Source of the DNA: Hahellaceae bacterium
GTDB lineage: Bacteria; Pseudomonadota; Gammaproteobacteria; Pseudomonadales; Oleiphilaceae
Length of the DNA stretch: 64,000 bases
Direction: 5' to 3'
Assembly (NCBI GenBank): GCA_024234505.1
Contig: JACKOD010000006.1
Location: 124,001 to 188,000, forward strand
Under the pieces are notes generated by a model. It was given only the letters and a program-made list of their open reading frames with translations. It made no database searches and was not told the DNA's origin. Below, in pieces: positions 40,397 through 48,899 of this stretch (the first letter of the stretch is position 1; each line of letters starts with the position of its first letter). Position numbers and translations under genes: made by a program.

Positions 40397-41317
40397 TTAC
40401 CGTGACGGCACCTCGTCCGTCGCTTTTCTTAAGAGCAGTTGAATACTTGAAAAATCGAGCGATCCTTTACCGGAAAGTGACTGTAACTCATACAAGCTTT
40501 TGGCCAGGGTACCCATCGGAGTCGCGCTTTTGCTATGCAACGCGGCTTCCTGAGCCAGCCCCAGATCCTTACTCATCAAGTCCACCATAAAGCCCCCTTC
40601 GTAATGACGGGCCGCCGGTACGTTTTCCATCACACCGGGATAAGGATTGTAGAGTTCCAGCGACCAGTTGCGCCCCGAACTTTTCAGCATAATCTCCGAC
40701 AGCACTTTAGGATCCAGACCATTGTTGACCCCCAGCTGCAATGCCTCGGCGGTACCAATCATATGAATGGCAAGCAGCATGTTGTTGCATATTTTGGCGA
40801 CCTGCCCGGCACCATGATCACCGGCATGAAACAGATTTTTTCCCATGCTCATCAAGACAGGGCGAGCCTGCTCTACGGCGGTGGATGCCCCCCCGACAAT
40901 AAAAGTCAGTGTACCGGCTTCTGCCCCCGCTACTCCACCGGATACCGGCGCATCCAGCATTGTCAATCCGCGTTGCCGGGCCAGTGAAGCCACTTTGCGG
41001 GCACTTTCCGGGGCAATGGTGCTGCAATCGATGATCAGCGTATCGGGTCGAATCATCGCCAGCAAGCCGTCTTCTTCTGCCCCTGTCCCCAGGTAAAGAC
41101 GCTCTACATGAGGGCTGGAAGGCAACATGGAAATGACCACATTCACATCCTGCACAGCTTCCGCGGCCGTTGTGGCGGCCTGAGCACCTGCGGCCGCCAG
41201 CTGGGCTACCGCCTCCGGTACCAGATCAAATACCTGCAATCCGTAACCGGCTTTCAGCAAATTCATTGCCATCGGCGCACCCATGTGCCCCAAGCCAATA
41301 AAGCCTATTTTTATCAT
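40397..41317 (-). CDS. mmsB: 3-hydroxyisobutyrate dehydrogenase
   Basis: This is a 306-residue enzyme of the beta-hydroxyacid dehydrogenase family. NAD-binding GFIGLGHMGAPMAMNLLKAG is at the N-terminus, the substrate loop APVSGGVAGAEAGTLTF near residue 120, and the catalytic Lys in GAGQVAKICNNMLLAI near 171. It oxidises 3-hydroxyisobutyrate to methylmalonate semialdehyde in valine breakdown. It is the last gene of the minus-strand valine operon. A copy of its 3' end is found at 36429-36522. Confidence 0.95.
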   Translation of the reverse strand: MIKIGFIGLGHMGAPMAMNLLKAGYGLQVFDLVPEAVAQLAAAGAQAATTAAEAVQDVNVVISMLPSSPHVERLYLGTGAEEDGLLAMIRPDTLIIDCSTIAPESARKVASLARQRGLTMLDAPVSGGVAGAEAGTLTFIVGGASTAVEQARPVLMSMGKNLFHAGDHGAGQVAKICNNMLLAIHMIGTAEALQLGVNNGLDPKVLSEIMLKSSGRNWSLELYNPYPGVMENVPAARHYEGGFMVDLMSKDLGLAQEAALHSKSATPMGTLAKSLYELQSLSGKGSLDFSSIQLLLRKATDEVPSR

Positions 41318-41379
41318 TCTGATTGCCCTCCCTTTTTTAATGTCATGGAGCCACTTGCGCGGCCATCAAGCGTGCCCGA

Positions 41380-42489
41380 TTACAGATAGGGCTCAATCCA
41401 GCTCTCAGGCACCTCTGCCACCGAAGCATATTGCCAGCGGGGCTGGTTATCCTTATCAATCAACAGTGCCCGCACACCTTCGGCAAAATCCGGATGACGG
41501 GTACATTGCAATGCCATTCGCAACTCGTGCTCAAACACCTCTTCCAGAGACCAGTAGCGGCCTTCCCGTGTCTGATGCCAGACCAGATGGGCCGAGACCG
41601 GACAACCCCGTTGCAGATTCTGTTGCGCCCGACGTAACCAGCTATCCCCTGTATCCAATGCCAGAATCTGCTCACACACTTTTACCAGCGATCGTCCACG
41701 GGTCACGTTCCGAATCAGCGCTTGATGCGCTTCAACCTGCGCCGCAGGCTTTTTATCCGTCTCGCCAGCGCTTAACTGCATGAGTGCCATCGTAACCAGC
41801 ATATGATTGACATCGGGAACGCCGGTCCAATCCGCTTCTTTGAGCAGGGGTAACAAGGCGCTGCGTTTACCGCTTTCTAAAAAGTGATCTGCCAACCCCA
41901 GATACAAGGCATCGGTGGCATTGATTGAAGCGCCGGTTAATCCCAGAAAAAGCCCGATTCGCTCTGGCATCTGATTCAGAAACCAGCTTCCCCCGACATC
42001 CGGAAACAATCCCAGCGTTATTTCCGGCATGGCAATCCGGCTGGACTCGGTCACAATGCGGTGGCTGGCCCCGGCCATGAGCCCCAGCCCGCCCCCCATC
42101 ACAATACCATGCCCAAGACAGATCAGCGGTTTTGCGTACGTGTGAATGAGGTAATCAAGCTGGTATTCCCTTGAGAAAAAGGCCTCAGCATACGGATTCG
42201 GTCCTGTCGGATGCGCTTTCATCGACTGATAGAGCTGTACGATATCCCCCCCCGCGCAAAAAGCCTTCTCGCCCGCGCCCTGTAACACCACGCACACGAC
42301 AAGCTCATCGGCTTGCCACGCTTCCAGACGTGCACTCAAGCTGTCAATCATCTCCAGTGTAAGCGCATTGAGCGAAGCTTCTGCATTCAGCGTTGCTACA
42401 CCAATCACATGATTGCTGTAGGTCTCCACTTCTTCAAATAAAATCCGTTGATTCACCGTCACCATCTTTTCCGCTCGTCCGATAGACAT
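41380..42489 (-). CDS. 3-hydroxyisobutyryl-CoA hydrolase (crotonase family)
   Basis: This is a crotonase-fold enzyme of about 369 residues, the length typical of HIBYL-CoA hydrolases rather than simple hydratases. Oxyanion-hole and active-site segments are FCAGGDIVQLYQ, MGGGLGLMAGASHRIVTES and MPEITLGLFPDVGGSWFL. It releases free 3-hydroxyisobutyrate for MmsB. The ATG at 42489 has AGGGG 8 nt upstream. It lies between the enoyl-CoA hydratase and mmsB genes, matching the reaction order. Confidence 0.9.
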   Translation of the reverse strand: MSIGRAEKMVTVNQRILFEEVETYSNHVIGVATLNAEASLNALTLEMIDSLSARLEAWQADELVVCVVLQGAGEKAFCAGGDIVQLYQSMKAHPTGPNPYAEAFFSREYQLDYLIHTYAKPLICLGHGIVMGGGLGLMAGASHRIVTESSRIAMPEITLGLFPDVGGSWFLNQMPERIGLFLGLTGASINATDALYLGLADHFLESGKRSALLPLLKEADWTGVPDVNHMLVTMALMQLSAGETDKKPAAQVEAHQALIRNVTRGRSLVKVCEQILALDTGDSWLRRAQQNLQRGCPVSAHLVWHQTREGRYWSLEEVFEHELRMALQCTRHPDFAEGVRALLIDKDNQPRWQYASVAEVPESWIEPYL

Positions 42490-42512
42490 TTGCACGGCCC
42501 CTAATCAAATCA

Positions 42513-43292
42513 TCAGGCATTACGCCATTCGGCCGCGCGCTTCTCCAGAAAGGCATTCACGCCTTCCTTTTGATCTTGAGTATCGAACAAATCTACGAAT
42601 AATTCCCGTTCAACCGGCAAAATCTGTTGTAACGGATTGTTTCTCGCACCCTGCACCAATTTCTTACAAGCGGCCACCGCCGGCGGGCTCTGGCGTGCCA
42701 CGCGCTCGGCCAGTTGCAGTGCTTTTTCGAGTGCCGCCCCGGATTCCACCACTTCTTCGACCAGACCAATGCGTAGCGCCGTTTCGGCATTCACCCGCTC
42801 ACCACACAGAATCATGCGTTTGGCCCAACCTTCACCCACCAGCCAAGGCAGGTTCTGGGTGCCTCCCGCACAAGGCAACAGCCCCACGCTGGCTTCAGGC
42901 AATGCCATCACGGCATGTGCTTCGGCAATTCGGATATCACACGCCAACGCGCATTCCAGACCGCCCCCCATGGCATAACCGTTGATCGCAGCAATACTGA
43001 CGCCTCGAAATGAGCTTAACGCCTCAAAAGCCGCGCCAAATTTTCGTGCCATGTCACGGGCGCGGGCTTTGTCACCATCGGCAAACAAATTTAGATCGGC
43101 ACCTGCCGAAAAAAACTTCTGACCTTGCCCGGTAATCACCAGTGCATAGATATCCCGCTCGGCGTTTAACTCTGCCACTAGCGCTTGCAAGGCAGGTAAG
43201 CTCTCGGCATCCCAGGTGTTCGCTGGCGGATGGTTAATGGTTAACAGCGCCGTGTGTCCACGACGTTCAAAGCTGAGCTTTTGATGACTCAT
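42513..43292 (-). CDS. Enoyl-CoA hydratase (methacrylyl-CoA hydration)
   Basis: This is a crotonase of about 259 residues. Segments FFSAGADLNLF, MGGGLECALACD and LPEASVGLLPCAGGTQ hold the oxyanion-hole Gly residues and catalytic Glu positions. In this operon it most likely hydrates methacrylyl-CoA to 3-hydroxyisobutyryl-CoA. I choose ATG 43292 since GAGG lies 6 nt before it. The next gene begins 23 bp downstream. Confidence 0.9.
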   Translation of the reverse strand: MSHQKLSFERRGHTALLTINHPPANTWDAESLPALQALVAELNAERDIYALVITGQGQKFFSAGADLNLFADGDKARARDMARKFGAAFEALSSFRGVSIAAINGYAMGGGLECALACDIRIAEAHAVMALPEASVGLLPCAGGTQNLPWLVGEGWAKRMILCGERVNAETALRIGLVEEVVESGAALEKALQLAERVARQSPPAVAACKKLVQGARNNPLQQILPVERELFVDLFDTQDQKEGVNAFLEKRAAEWRNA

Positions 43293-43368
43293 GACTGACC
43301 TCATTTCTCATTCTTTTGCACGTGAGTTAATGTCTCTACGCGGTTGTTTTTAGTTTGCGTTCACGACG

Positions 43369-44529
43369 CTAACGAATCACGTCCAGCGCCCCTTCCAGCA
43401 GCATGCGTCTGGCGATAATGACTCGCATAATCTCATTGGTGCCTTCGAGAATTTGATGTACCCGACTGTCGCGGAGATACCGTTCGAGCGGATATTCCCG
43501 GATATATCCGTAACCACCGTGAATCTGAAGTGCTTCATTGCAGACGTTAAACCCCACATCGGTTGCAAAACGTTTAGCCATCGCACTGTAAGTTGTGGCA
43601 TCGGCATCTTGCTGATCCAGTTTCCAGGCCGCCAGGTGCACCATTTGTCGGGCAGCGACCAGCTCGGTGACCATATCCGCCAGTTTGAATTGCAACGCCT
43701 GAAAGCTTCCCAAGGTGTGCCCGAACTGCTCGCGGGTATTGAGATAGCGATGGGCCTGTTCCAACGCCGCTTGCGCGGTACCCAGAGAACAGGTCGCAAT
43801 ATTGATACGCCCGCCGTCCAGCCCCTTCATGGCAATTTTGAATCCTTCGCCTTCTGCGCCAATCAGGTGGGACGCCGGCACACGAACATCTTCAAGAATC
43901 ACGGCACGGGTCGGCTGGCTGTTCCAGCCCATTTTCTGCTCTTTCCGACCATAACTGATGCCGGGGGTCGTAGCTGGTACCAGAAAACTGGAAATACCCT
44001 TGGAACCCTCGCCCCCCGTACGCGCCATCAATACCAGCACATCGGTGGATCCGGCACCGGATATAAATACTTTGCTTCCATTGAGTACAAAATGGTCACC
44101 CTCACGTCGGGCCGAGGTGCGTAAATTGGCGGCATCCGAGCCCGCGTTGGGTTCAGTCAAACAGTATGATGCCAGCAATTCACCCGTGACCAAACGCGGG
44201 CACCAGGTATTGCGCAACGCATCACTGCCATATGAGGCGATCATCCAGGTCGCCATGTTATGAATCGTCATATAGGCAGTGGTAGAGGTGCAGCCACGAC
44301 ACAGCTCTTCCAGAATTAGACTGCTATCCAGCCGTCCCAAGCCCATTCCGCCCCATTGCTCAGGAACGTATAAACCCAGGTAACCTTGTTCTCCGGCTTT
44401 TTTGAGTACGTCTACCGGAAAATGCGCGGTTTCATCCCACCCGGCCGCATGCGGCGCCAGCGCTTTATCGGCAAAGGCTCGCGCAGCAGCCATGTAGGCG
44501 CGCTGTTCTTCGTTTAGTCCAAAATCCAT
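43369..44529 (-). CDS. Acyl-CoA dehydrogenase (probable isobutyryl-CoA dehydrogenase)
   Basis: This is a FAD enzyme of about 386 residues. Hallmarks are YCLTEPNAGSDAANL, VFISGAGSTDV, GGRINIATCSLG, QIHGGYGYIREYPLERYLRD and the C-terminal ILEGTNEIMRVI; the catalytic Glu is expected in the last two blocks. Position between mmsA and the hydratase points to isobutyryl-CoA as substrate. Electrons would pass to ETF. The ATG at 44529 is preferred to a GTG at 44556, which lacks a ribosome binding site. Confidence 0.92.
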   Translation of the reverse strand: MDFGLNEEQRAYMAAARAFADKALAPHAAGWDETAHFPVDVLKKAGEQGYLGLYVPEQWGGMGLGRLDSSLILEELCRGCTSTTAYMTIHNMATWMIASYGSDALRNTWCPRLVTGELLASYCLTEPNAGSDAANLRTSARREGDHFVLNGSKVFISGAGSTDVLVLMARTGGEGSKGISSFLVPATTPGISYGRKEQKMGWNSQPTRAVILEDVRVPASHLIGAEGEGFKIAMKGLDGGRINIATCSLGTAQAALEQAHRYLNTREQFGHTLGSFQALQFKLADMVTELVAARQMVHLAAWKLDQQDADATTYSAMAKRFATDVGFNVCNEALQIHGGYGYIREYPLERYLRDSRVHQILEGTNEIMRVIIARRMLLEGALDVIR

Positions 44530-44630
44530 GGTGGTATCGCTCTTTTGTTCAGTCACGGTTCGGGTGACCAGACGCTGATTGCCAACCCGACGCCCCTTCC
44601 CACGGCAGAGAGACGAGGCGAGCGGGCTGT

Positions 44631-46124
44631 TTACTTCAGCTGTATCGTCATATTTGGCGCGCCATGGGCATCATGGTCAAACCAGCGAGCCGTGATCGTT
44701 TTCGTTTCGGTATAAAAACGCACGGCCTGCTTGCCATAGGCATGATGATCTCCGTAAAAGGAGTTTTTCCACCCCGTAAAAGAGAAAAACGGCAATGGCA
44801 CGGGGATCGGAACATTAATCCCGACCTGCCCTACTTCCACATGATGCTGAAAATAGCGTGCCGCACCACCCGATGCCGTAAAAATCGAAGTGCCGTTGCC
44901 AAACGGATTGGCATTGATTATCGCCAGCGCGTCATCCAGATCATTGGCCTCAACTGCCAAAAGTACTGGCCCAAAGATTTCCTCCGTGTAAATCGTCATG
45001 TCGGGCGTGACTTTGCTAAACAAGGTCGGCCCCACCCAGTTACCCGCTTCTGCGCCCGGGAGTGAGAAATCAGAACCATCCAGTAAACATTCCGCCCCTT
45101 CGGCTTTGCCTTGGGCGATCAGTCTCAGCACACGGGCTTTGGCCTGAGGGCTGATCAACGGGCCAAAGCCGGCATCCTCATCATTCCAGAAACCGGGTTT
45201 GACCTGCGCCAGTGTGGCTTTCAAATCCTCCAGCCATGCACGGCTTTCACCCACAAATATCGCCACGCTAATCGCCATGCAACGCTGTCCGGCCGCGCCC
45301 ACTGACGCCCCCACCAAGTGGTTAATCACCTGATTTTTGTTGGCATCCGGCATCACCACCATATGATTTTTAGCCCCGGTCATACATTGCACCCGCTTGA
45401 GGTGCTGGGTACCGGTACGATAGATATGCTGTCCGACCGGTGCCGATCCTACAAACGAGATGGCTCGAATGTCCGGATGCGTCAGCAACTGATCCACTTG
45501 CTCCCGGTCGCCGTGGATGACCTGAAGCACACCTTTGGGAAAGCCCGCTTCGGCAAATAATTCTGCCAATCGCGAAGGCGTCATAGGATCTTGTTCGGAA
45601 GGTTTCAACACGAACGTGTTGCCACACGCGATAGCTAACGGAAACATCCACAAGGGAATCATGGCAGGGAAGTTAAAGGGTGTGATACCCGTACACACCC
45701 CTAATGGCTGAATCAGGCTGTAGGTATCAATTTCCCGCGCCACGTTCTCTGCCGTCTCCCCCATAAGTAACGAAGGGATATTGCAGGCCTGCTCAACCAC
45801 TTCAATGCCTCGCCAGACATCGCCTTTGGCATCGGCAAAGATTTTTCCGGTTTCCTGGCTGAGTATTTCGGCTAATTCGTCATGATGCTCTTTCAACAAT
45901 TGCGCATATTTCATCAGCAACCGTGCGCGATCCGTTGCGGGAACCTCTTTCCAGGAAGCAAACGCGGCTTTCGCCGACGCCACCGCACGGTTCACTTCAT
46001 CCTCGGTGGCACAAGGTACTTCCGTCAGCAAACCTTGCGTGGCCGGGTTGATGACGGAAATCACGCGGTGGCTGGTACTGGCGACAAACTCACCTTCGAG
46101 AAACAACGGGAGACGACTGTGCAT
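44631..46124 (-). CDS. mmsA: CoA-acylating methylmalonate-semialdehyde dehydrogenase
   Basis: This is a 497-residue aldehyde dehydrogenase. The N-terminus FLEGEFVASTSHRVISVINP and the active-site region VGAAGQRCMAISVAIFVG (catalytic Cys near residue 285) are typical of MmsA. It converts methylmalonate semialdehyde with CoA and NAD to propionyl-CoA and CO2 (or bicarbonate). It is the first gene of the valine operon, with AAGGA 7 nt before the ATG. A divergent AraC-family regulator gene begins 120 bp away, the mmsR-mmsAB arrangement of Pseudomonas. Confidence 0.95.
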   Translation of the reverse strand: MHSRLPLFLEGEFVASTSHRVISVINPATQGLLTEVPCATEDEVNRAVASAKAAFASWKEVPATDRARLLMKYAQLLKEHHDELAEILSQETGKIFADAKGDVWRGIEVVEQACNIPSLLMGETAENVAREIDTYSLIQPLGVCTGITPFNFPAMIPLWMFPLAIACGNTFVLKPSEQDPMTPSRLAELFAEAGFPKGVLQVIHGDREQVDQLLTHPDIRAISFVGSAPVGQHIYRTGTQHLKRVQCMTGAKNHMVVMPDANKNQVINHLVGASVGAAGQRCMAISVAIFVGESRAWLEDLKATLAQVKPGFWNDEDAGFGPLISPQAKARVLRLIAQGKAEGAECLLDGSDFSLPGAEAGNWVGPTLFSKVTPDMTIYTEEIFGPVLLAVEANDLDDALAIINANPFGNGTSIFTASGGAARYFQHHVEVGQVGINVPIPVPLPFFSFTGWKNSFYGDHHAYGKQAVRFYTETKTITARWFDHDAHGAPNMTIQLK

Positions 46125-46244
46125 GGGGGCATCCTTTACTAAGTTGTGTTTAATAAAGATTCTAACCCTACAGCATAGCAGTGCTGGATTGACGAAGTTG
46201 CCGAATAGATGGACTATCTTGGCTTGTCATCCAGAGGTTCGCCC

Positions 46245-47126
46245 ATGTCTCAACCCTCCAATTGGCCATTGCCGCCCCAAGGCGTCCGGTTTCACGTACC
46301 TGAAGTGATCTTGCGCCGCTACGAAAGCAATCCGCTCTGTCACGATCTCTATCCGTTGCGATTCGGCTTTTACCCTCATGCCAGCGGACACAGCATGCAA
46401 CGAGAGCAACACGATGACTATTTGCTCATCTACTGCATCGATGGTGCGGCCCGGCTTTCCACCCCCACACAACACTATCAGGTTCAGAAAGGCGATTTGG
46501 CGATTTTGCCGAAAGGCACAACACATCGCTATCAAGCCGACCACCATGATCCCTGGACCATTTTCTGGGTGCATTTTGAAGGGAGGCTCGCGGCTGAATT
46601 TCTCGACAATCTGGGCACGCCAGCGAATAGCAACATTGTGCATCTCGGTGTTCTGCCCAGTCTTGTCGCCTATTTTGAAGCCTTGCTGGCCGTGCAGAAA
46701 ACGGGATTCAGCGATCGGATATTTATCCATGCGGCTCAGCAGTTGCGCCAATTACTATCTTATCTTGCGGTACAGATGCCTGCCGTCAAAGCCCGTCAGT
46801 TTCCGGGAATGAACCTGGATCACATTCATGCACTCATGCTTCAACGGCTTCACGGTCAGCTGGAGTTAAATGAGCTGGCAGCCAGCGTCAACTTATCCCG
46901 CTTCTATTTTGCTAAAAAATACAAACAGCTGACCGGACACTCTCCTATTGAGCAGTTTATTCACCTGAAAATGGAGCATGCCTGCTATCTGCTCGATGTG
47001 AGTGACCGCCAAATCAGTGCCATTGCCCGAGAACTCGGCTACGAAGACCCTTACTATTTCTCTCGCTTGTTTCGAAAGGTCATCGGCCTCTCACCCAGAG
47101 AGTATCAACGTGTGCGCTATCGATAA
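46245..47126 (+). CDS. mmsR: AraC-family regulator of the valine operon (MmsR-like)
   Basis: This is a protein of about 293 residues. An N-terminal cupin-like sensor domain (residues 20-130; REQHDDYLLIYCIDGAARL, GDLAILPKGTTHRYQ) is followed by a C-terminal AraC DNA-binding domain (ELAASVNLSRFYFAKKYKQL and ISAIARELGYEDPYYFSRLF). It is divergent from mmsA and very likely activates it in response to valine or an intermediate. The ATG at 46245 has AGAGG 7 nt upstream; 46209 is the other option. A 19-bp duplication lies at its end. Confidence 0.87.
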   Translation: MSQPSNWPLPPQGVRFHVPEVILRRYESNPLCHDLYPLRFGFYPHASGHSMQREQHDDYLLIYCIDGAARLSTPTQHYQVQKGDLAILPKGTTHRYQADHHDPWTIFWVHFEGRLAAEFLDNLGTPANSNIVHLGVLPSLVAYFEALLAVQKTGFSDRIFIHAAQQLRQLLSYLAVQMPAVKARQFPGMNLDHIHALMLQRLHGQLELNELAASVNLSRFYFAKKYKQLTGHSPIEQFIHLKMEHACYLLDVSDRQISAIARELGYEDPYYFSRLFRKVIGLSPREYQRVRYR

Positions 47127-47148
47127 ATCTGTGCACCATCGATAAATC
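47111..47148. repeat. Tandem repeat, 2 x 19 bp, at the end of mmsR
   Basis: TGTGCGCTATCGATAAATC is followed by TGTGCACCATCGATAAATC (three mismatches or fewer). The first copy encodes the last residues of the regulator and its stop, so the second extends past the gene. This looks like a slippage duplication. Confidence 0.8.
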
Positions 47149-47244
47149 GTTGCGCTCACACTTGTGGTTACATTTTACCACTAGAGTCTGTTTATTATTT
47201 GACCTACGATATCCCTATACCCGCAATGCAAAGGAGACGTCGGC

Positions 47245-48039
47245 ATGGTGATGAGCATCAACAGTTCAGGACATTTGCTGTCTTCGCAAGCCACCGATAC
47301 GCAGCAAACGCTCAAACGTATTGCCACCGGCCATCGAATCAACTCCGCCGCCGATGATGCCGCAGGGCTGGCCATAGCCACCCGGTTTGAGACCCAGCTG
47401 GGCGGTATGGATACAGCCATGCGTAATGCGGGCGACGGTATTTCGCTGTTTCAGACCGGCGAAGGTGCCATGGAGTCGCTCACATCAAATATTCAGCGTA
47501 TGCGTGAGCTTGCGCTGTCATCCGCCAATGGCACGCTGAATAATGATGATCGCAAAGCCCTGCAGGCCGAAGTAACCCAATTACAGGAAGCCAATCAACA
47601 CATTATTGATACCTCCAACTTCAACGGCATCAAGCTGTTTGGCGCCGACAGCAAACTCAGTTTTCAGGTAGGCCCCAATACGGGCGACCAGATTAACGTC
47701 AGCTCGGATTTATCCCAGATTCTTAAAGACAGCCAGGGAATTTCGATTGGCAGCGCGGCCCAGGCCAGCGAAGCACTGAGCAAGCTGGATGCGTCTCTGG
47801 AAAGTATCAGTCAGGCCCGCAGTGAATTCGGGGCCGTGCAGAACCGGTTTGAATCCACCATCACCCAACAGGCGCAAGCGCGCGAAAACACCGCCGCTGC
47901 CAACAGCCGGATTCGTGATAGCGATATCGCACGGGAAGCCTCTACGCTGGCACAACAAAAAATTCGTGATCAGGCCGGCATCGCTGTACAGGCCCAAGCC
48001 AATGCCCAGGCGCAGCAGGTACTGAAACTCTTGGGTTAA
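47245..48039 (+). CDS. Short flagellin
   Basis: This is a 264-residue flagellin made only of conserved D0/D1 helices: LKRIATGHRINSAADDAAGL and AIATRFETQLGGMDTAMRNA at the N-terminus, and IRDSDIAREASTLAQQKIRD with QVLKLLG at the end. The central variable D2/D3 part is missing or minimal. It would be secreted by the flagellar type III apparatus and polymerise as filament. No other flagellar gene is nearby, and I see no clear sigma28 promoter. AAGGAG lies 8 nt before the ATG. Confidence 0.93.
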   Translation: MVMSINSSGHLLSSQATDTQQTLKRIATGHRINSAADDAAGLAIATRFETQLGGMDTAMRNAGDGISLFQTGEGAMESLTSNIQRMRELALSSANGTLNNDDRKALQAEVTQLQEANQHIIDTSNFNGIKLFGADSKLSFQVGPNTGDQINVSSDLSQILKDSQGISIGSAAQASEALSKLDASLESISQARSEFGAVQNRFESTITQQAQARENTAAANSRIRDSDIAREASTLAQQKIRDQAGIAVQAQANAQAQQVLKLLG

Positions 48040-48043
48040 ACCG

Positions 48044-48088
48044 CTTTTCCTGCTCTAGCTTTCCCTGTTCTAGCTTTCCCTGTTCTAA
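48044..48088. repeat. Tandem repeat, 3 x 15 bp
   Basis: Units CTTTTCCTGCTCTAG, CTTTCCCTGTTCTAG and CTTTCCCTGTTCTAA follow each other exactly between the flagellin stop and the elyC leader. No hairpin or gene explains it. Confidence 0.9.
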
Positions 48089-48090
48089 TA

Positions 48091-48124
48091 GTGCCTCTTG
48101 TCCGATTTTCTCTGAGAGAGGCAC
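48091..48124 (+). promoter_or_regulatory. Hairpin covering the elyC ribosome binding site
   Basis: GTGCCTCT (48091-48098) pairs perfectly with AGAGGCAC (48117-48124). The right arm contains most of the GAGAGG that serves the TTG start at 48128. The structure would hide the ribosome binding site and could lower or regulate translation. No T-run follows, so it is not a terminator. Confidence 0.5.
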
Positions 48125-48127
48125 CCC

Positions 48128-48889
48128 TTGCTATTTGAATTAAAAAAACTCGTCGGCGGGCTACTGATGCCCCAATCAATGATTTTGTTGGGCATGGTTG
48201 TCGCATTAACGCTCATGCTCGCAGGCAAACGTAAGAGCGCCTCTGCCGCTCTCGTGTTTAGCATCGCACTGTTATATAGCCTGTCGATTCATCCGGTTGC
48301 CGATGCCTTGCTCGCTCCCATTGAACGAGAGCATCCCGCTTTCGAATCACAACGTGTTGATCTGGTGGTCGTACTGGGCGGTTACCATGCCTCAGATGAC
48401 AGCATTCCAACCCTGGCGCAATTGAGCAGCTACTCCCTCTTTCGTTTGCTCGAAGGAGTTCGAATTTACGATGCTAATCCCTACTCCCGACTGGTTTTCT
48501 CCGGTTTCGCCAGTGCCGACAAGGTACCACATGCGCTGGTCATGAAGCAGGCGGCAATCTCGCTCGGCGTACCCGAAAATGACATTATTACCGAATCTCG
48601 CCCAAGGGATACCGATGACGAAGCCCGACTGCTCCGCCCCATACTCGAAGGAAAACGTTTTGCGCTAGTCACCTCGGCGTCACATATGACAAGAGCCGTC
48701 AGGATTTTCAGGCACTATCACCTCTCTCCGATACCCGCACCGACAGAGTTTCTGAGCAAACCTGCCCAGCCCTGCGACTGGAAATGCGCGCTGCCGCAAA
48801 CCAGCGCACTACAGAAAAGCGAACGGGCCATTTATGAATATCTGGGGAGAGCCGTTCTGATACTGAAACAGGCCCTGACAAGCGATTGA
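48128..48889 (+). CDS. elyC: ElyC-like envelope biogenesis factor (DUF218/YdcF family)
   Basis: This is a 253-residue protein. Two N-terminal transmembrane segments (about 13-31 and 37-55) are followed by a DUF218 domain (VDLVVVLGGYHASDD, RLVFSGFAS, TDDEARLL, LVTSASHMTRAVRIFR). E. coli ElyC supports peptidoglycan synthesis through undecaprenyl-phosphate metabolism. The start is TTG with GAGAGG 6 nt upstream, and MLFELKKLVGGLLMP lines up with the N-terminus of ElyC as I recall it. A later ATG would cut into the first membrane helix. Confidence 0.88.
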   Translation: MLFELKKLVGGLLMPQSMILLGMVVALTLMLAGKRKSASAALVFSIALLYSLSIHPVADALLAPIEREHPAFESQRVDLVVVLGGYHASDDSIPTLAQLSSYSLFRLLEGVRIYDANPYSRLVFSGFASADKVPHALVMKQAAISLGVPENDIITESRPRDTDDEARLLRPILEGKRFALVTSASHMTRAVRIFRHYHLSPIPAPTEFLSKPAQPCDWKCALPQTSALQKSERAIYEYLGRAVLILKQALTSD

Positions 48890-48899
48890 CCGGCCCTGG

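Noticed and set aside
40500..41100. Plus-strand ORFs across mmsB
   Set aside because: They are antisense shadows of a well-conserved dehydrogenase gene with no signals of their own.
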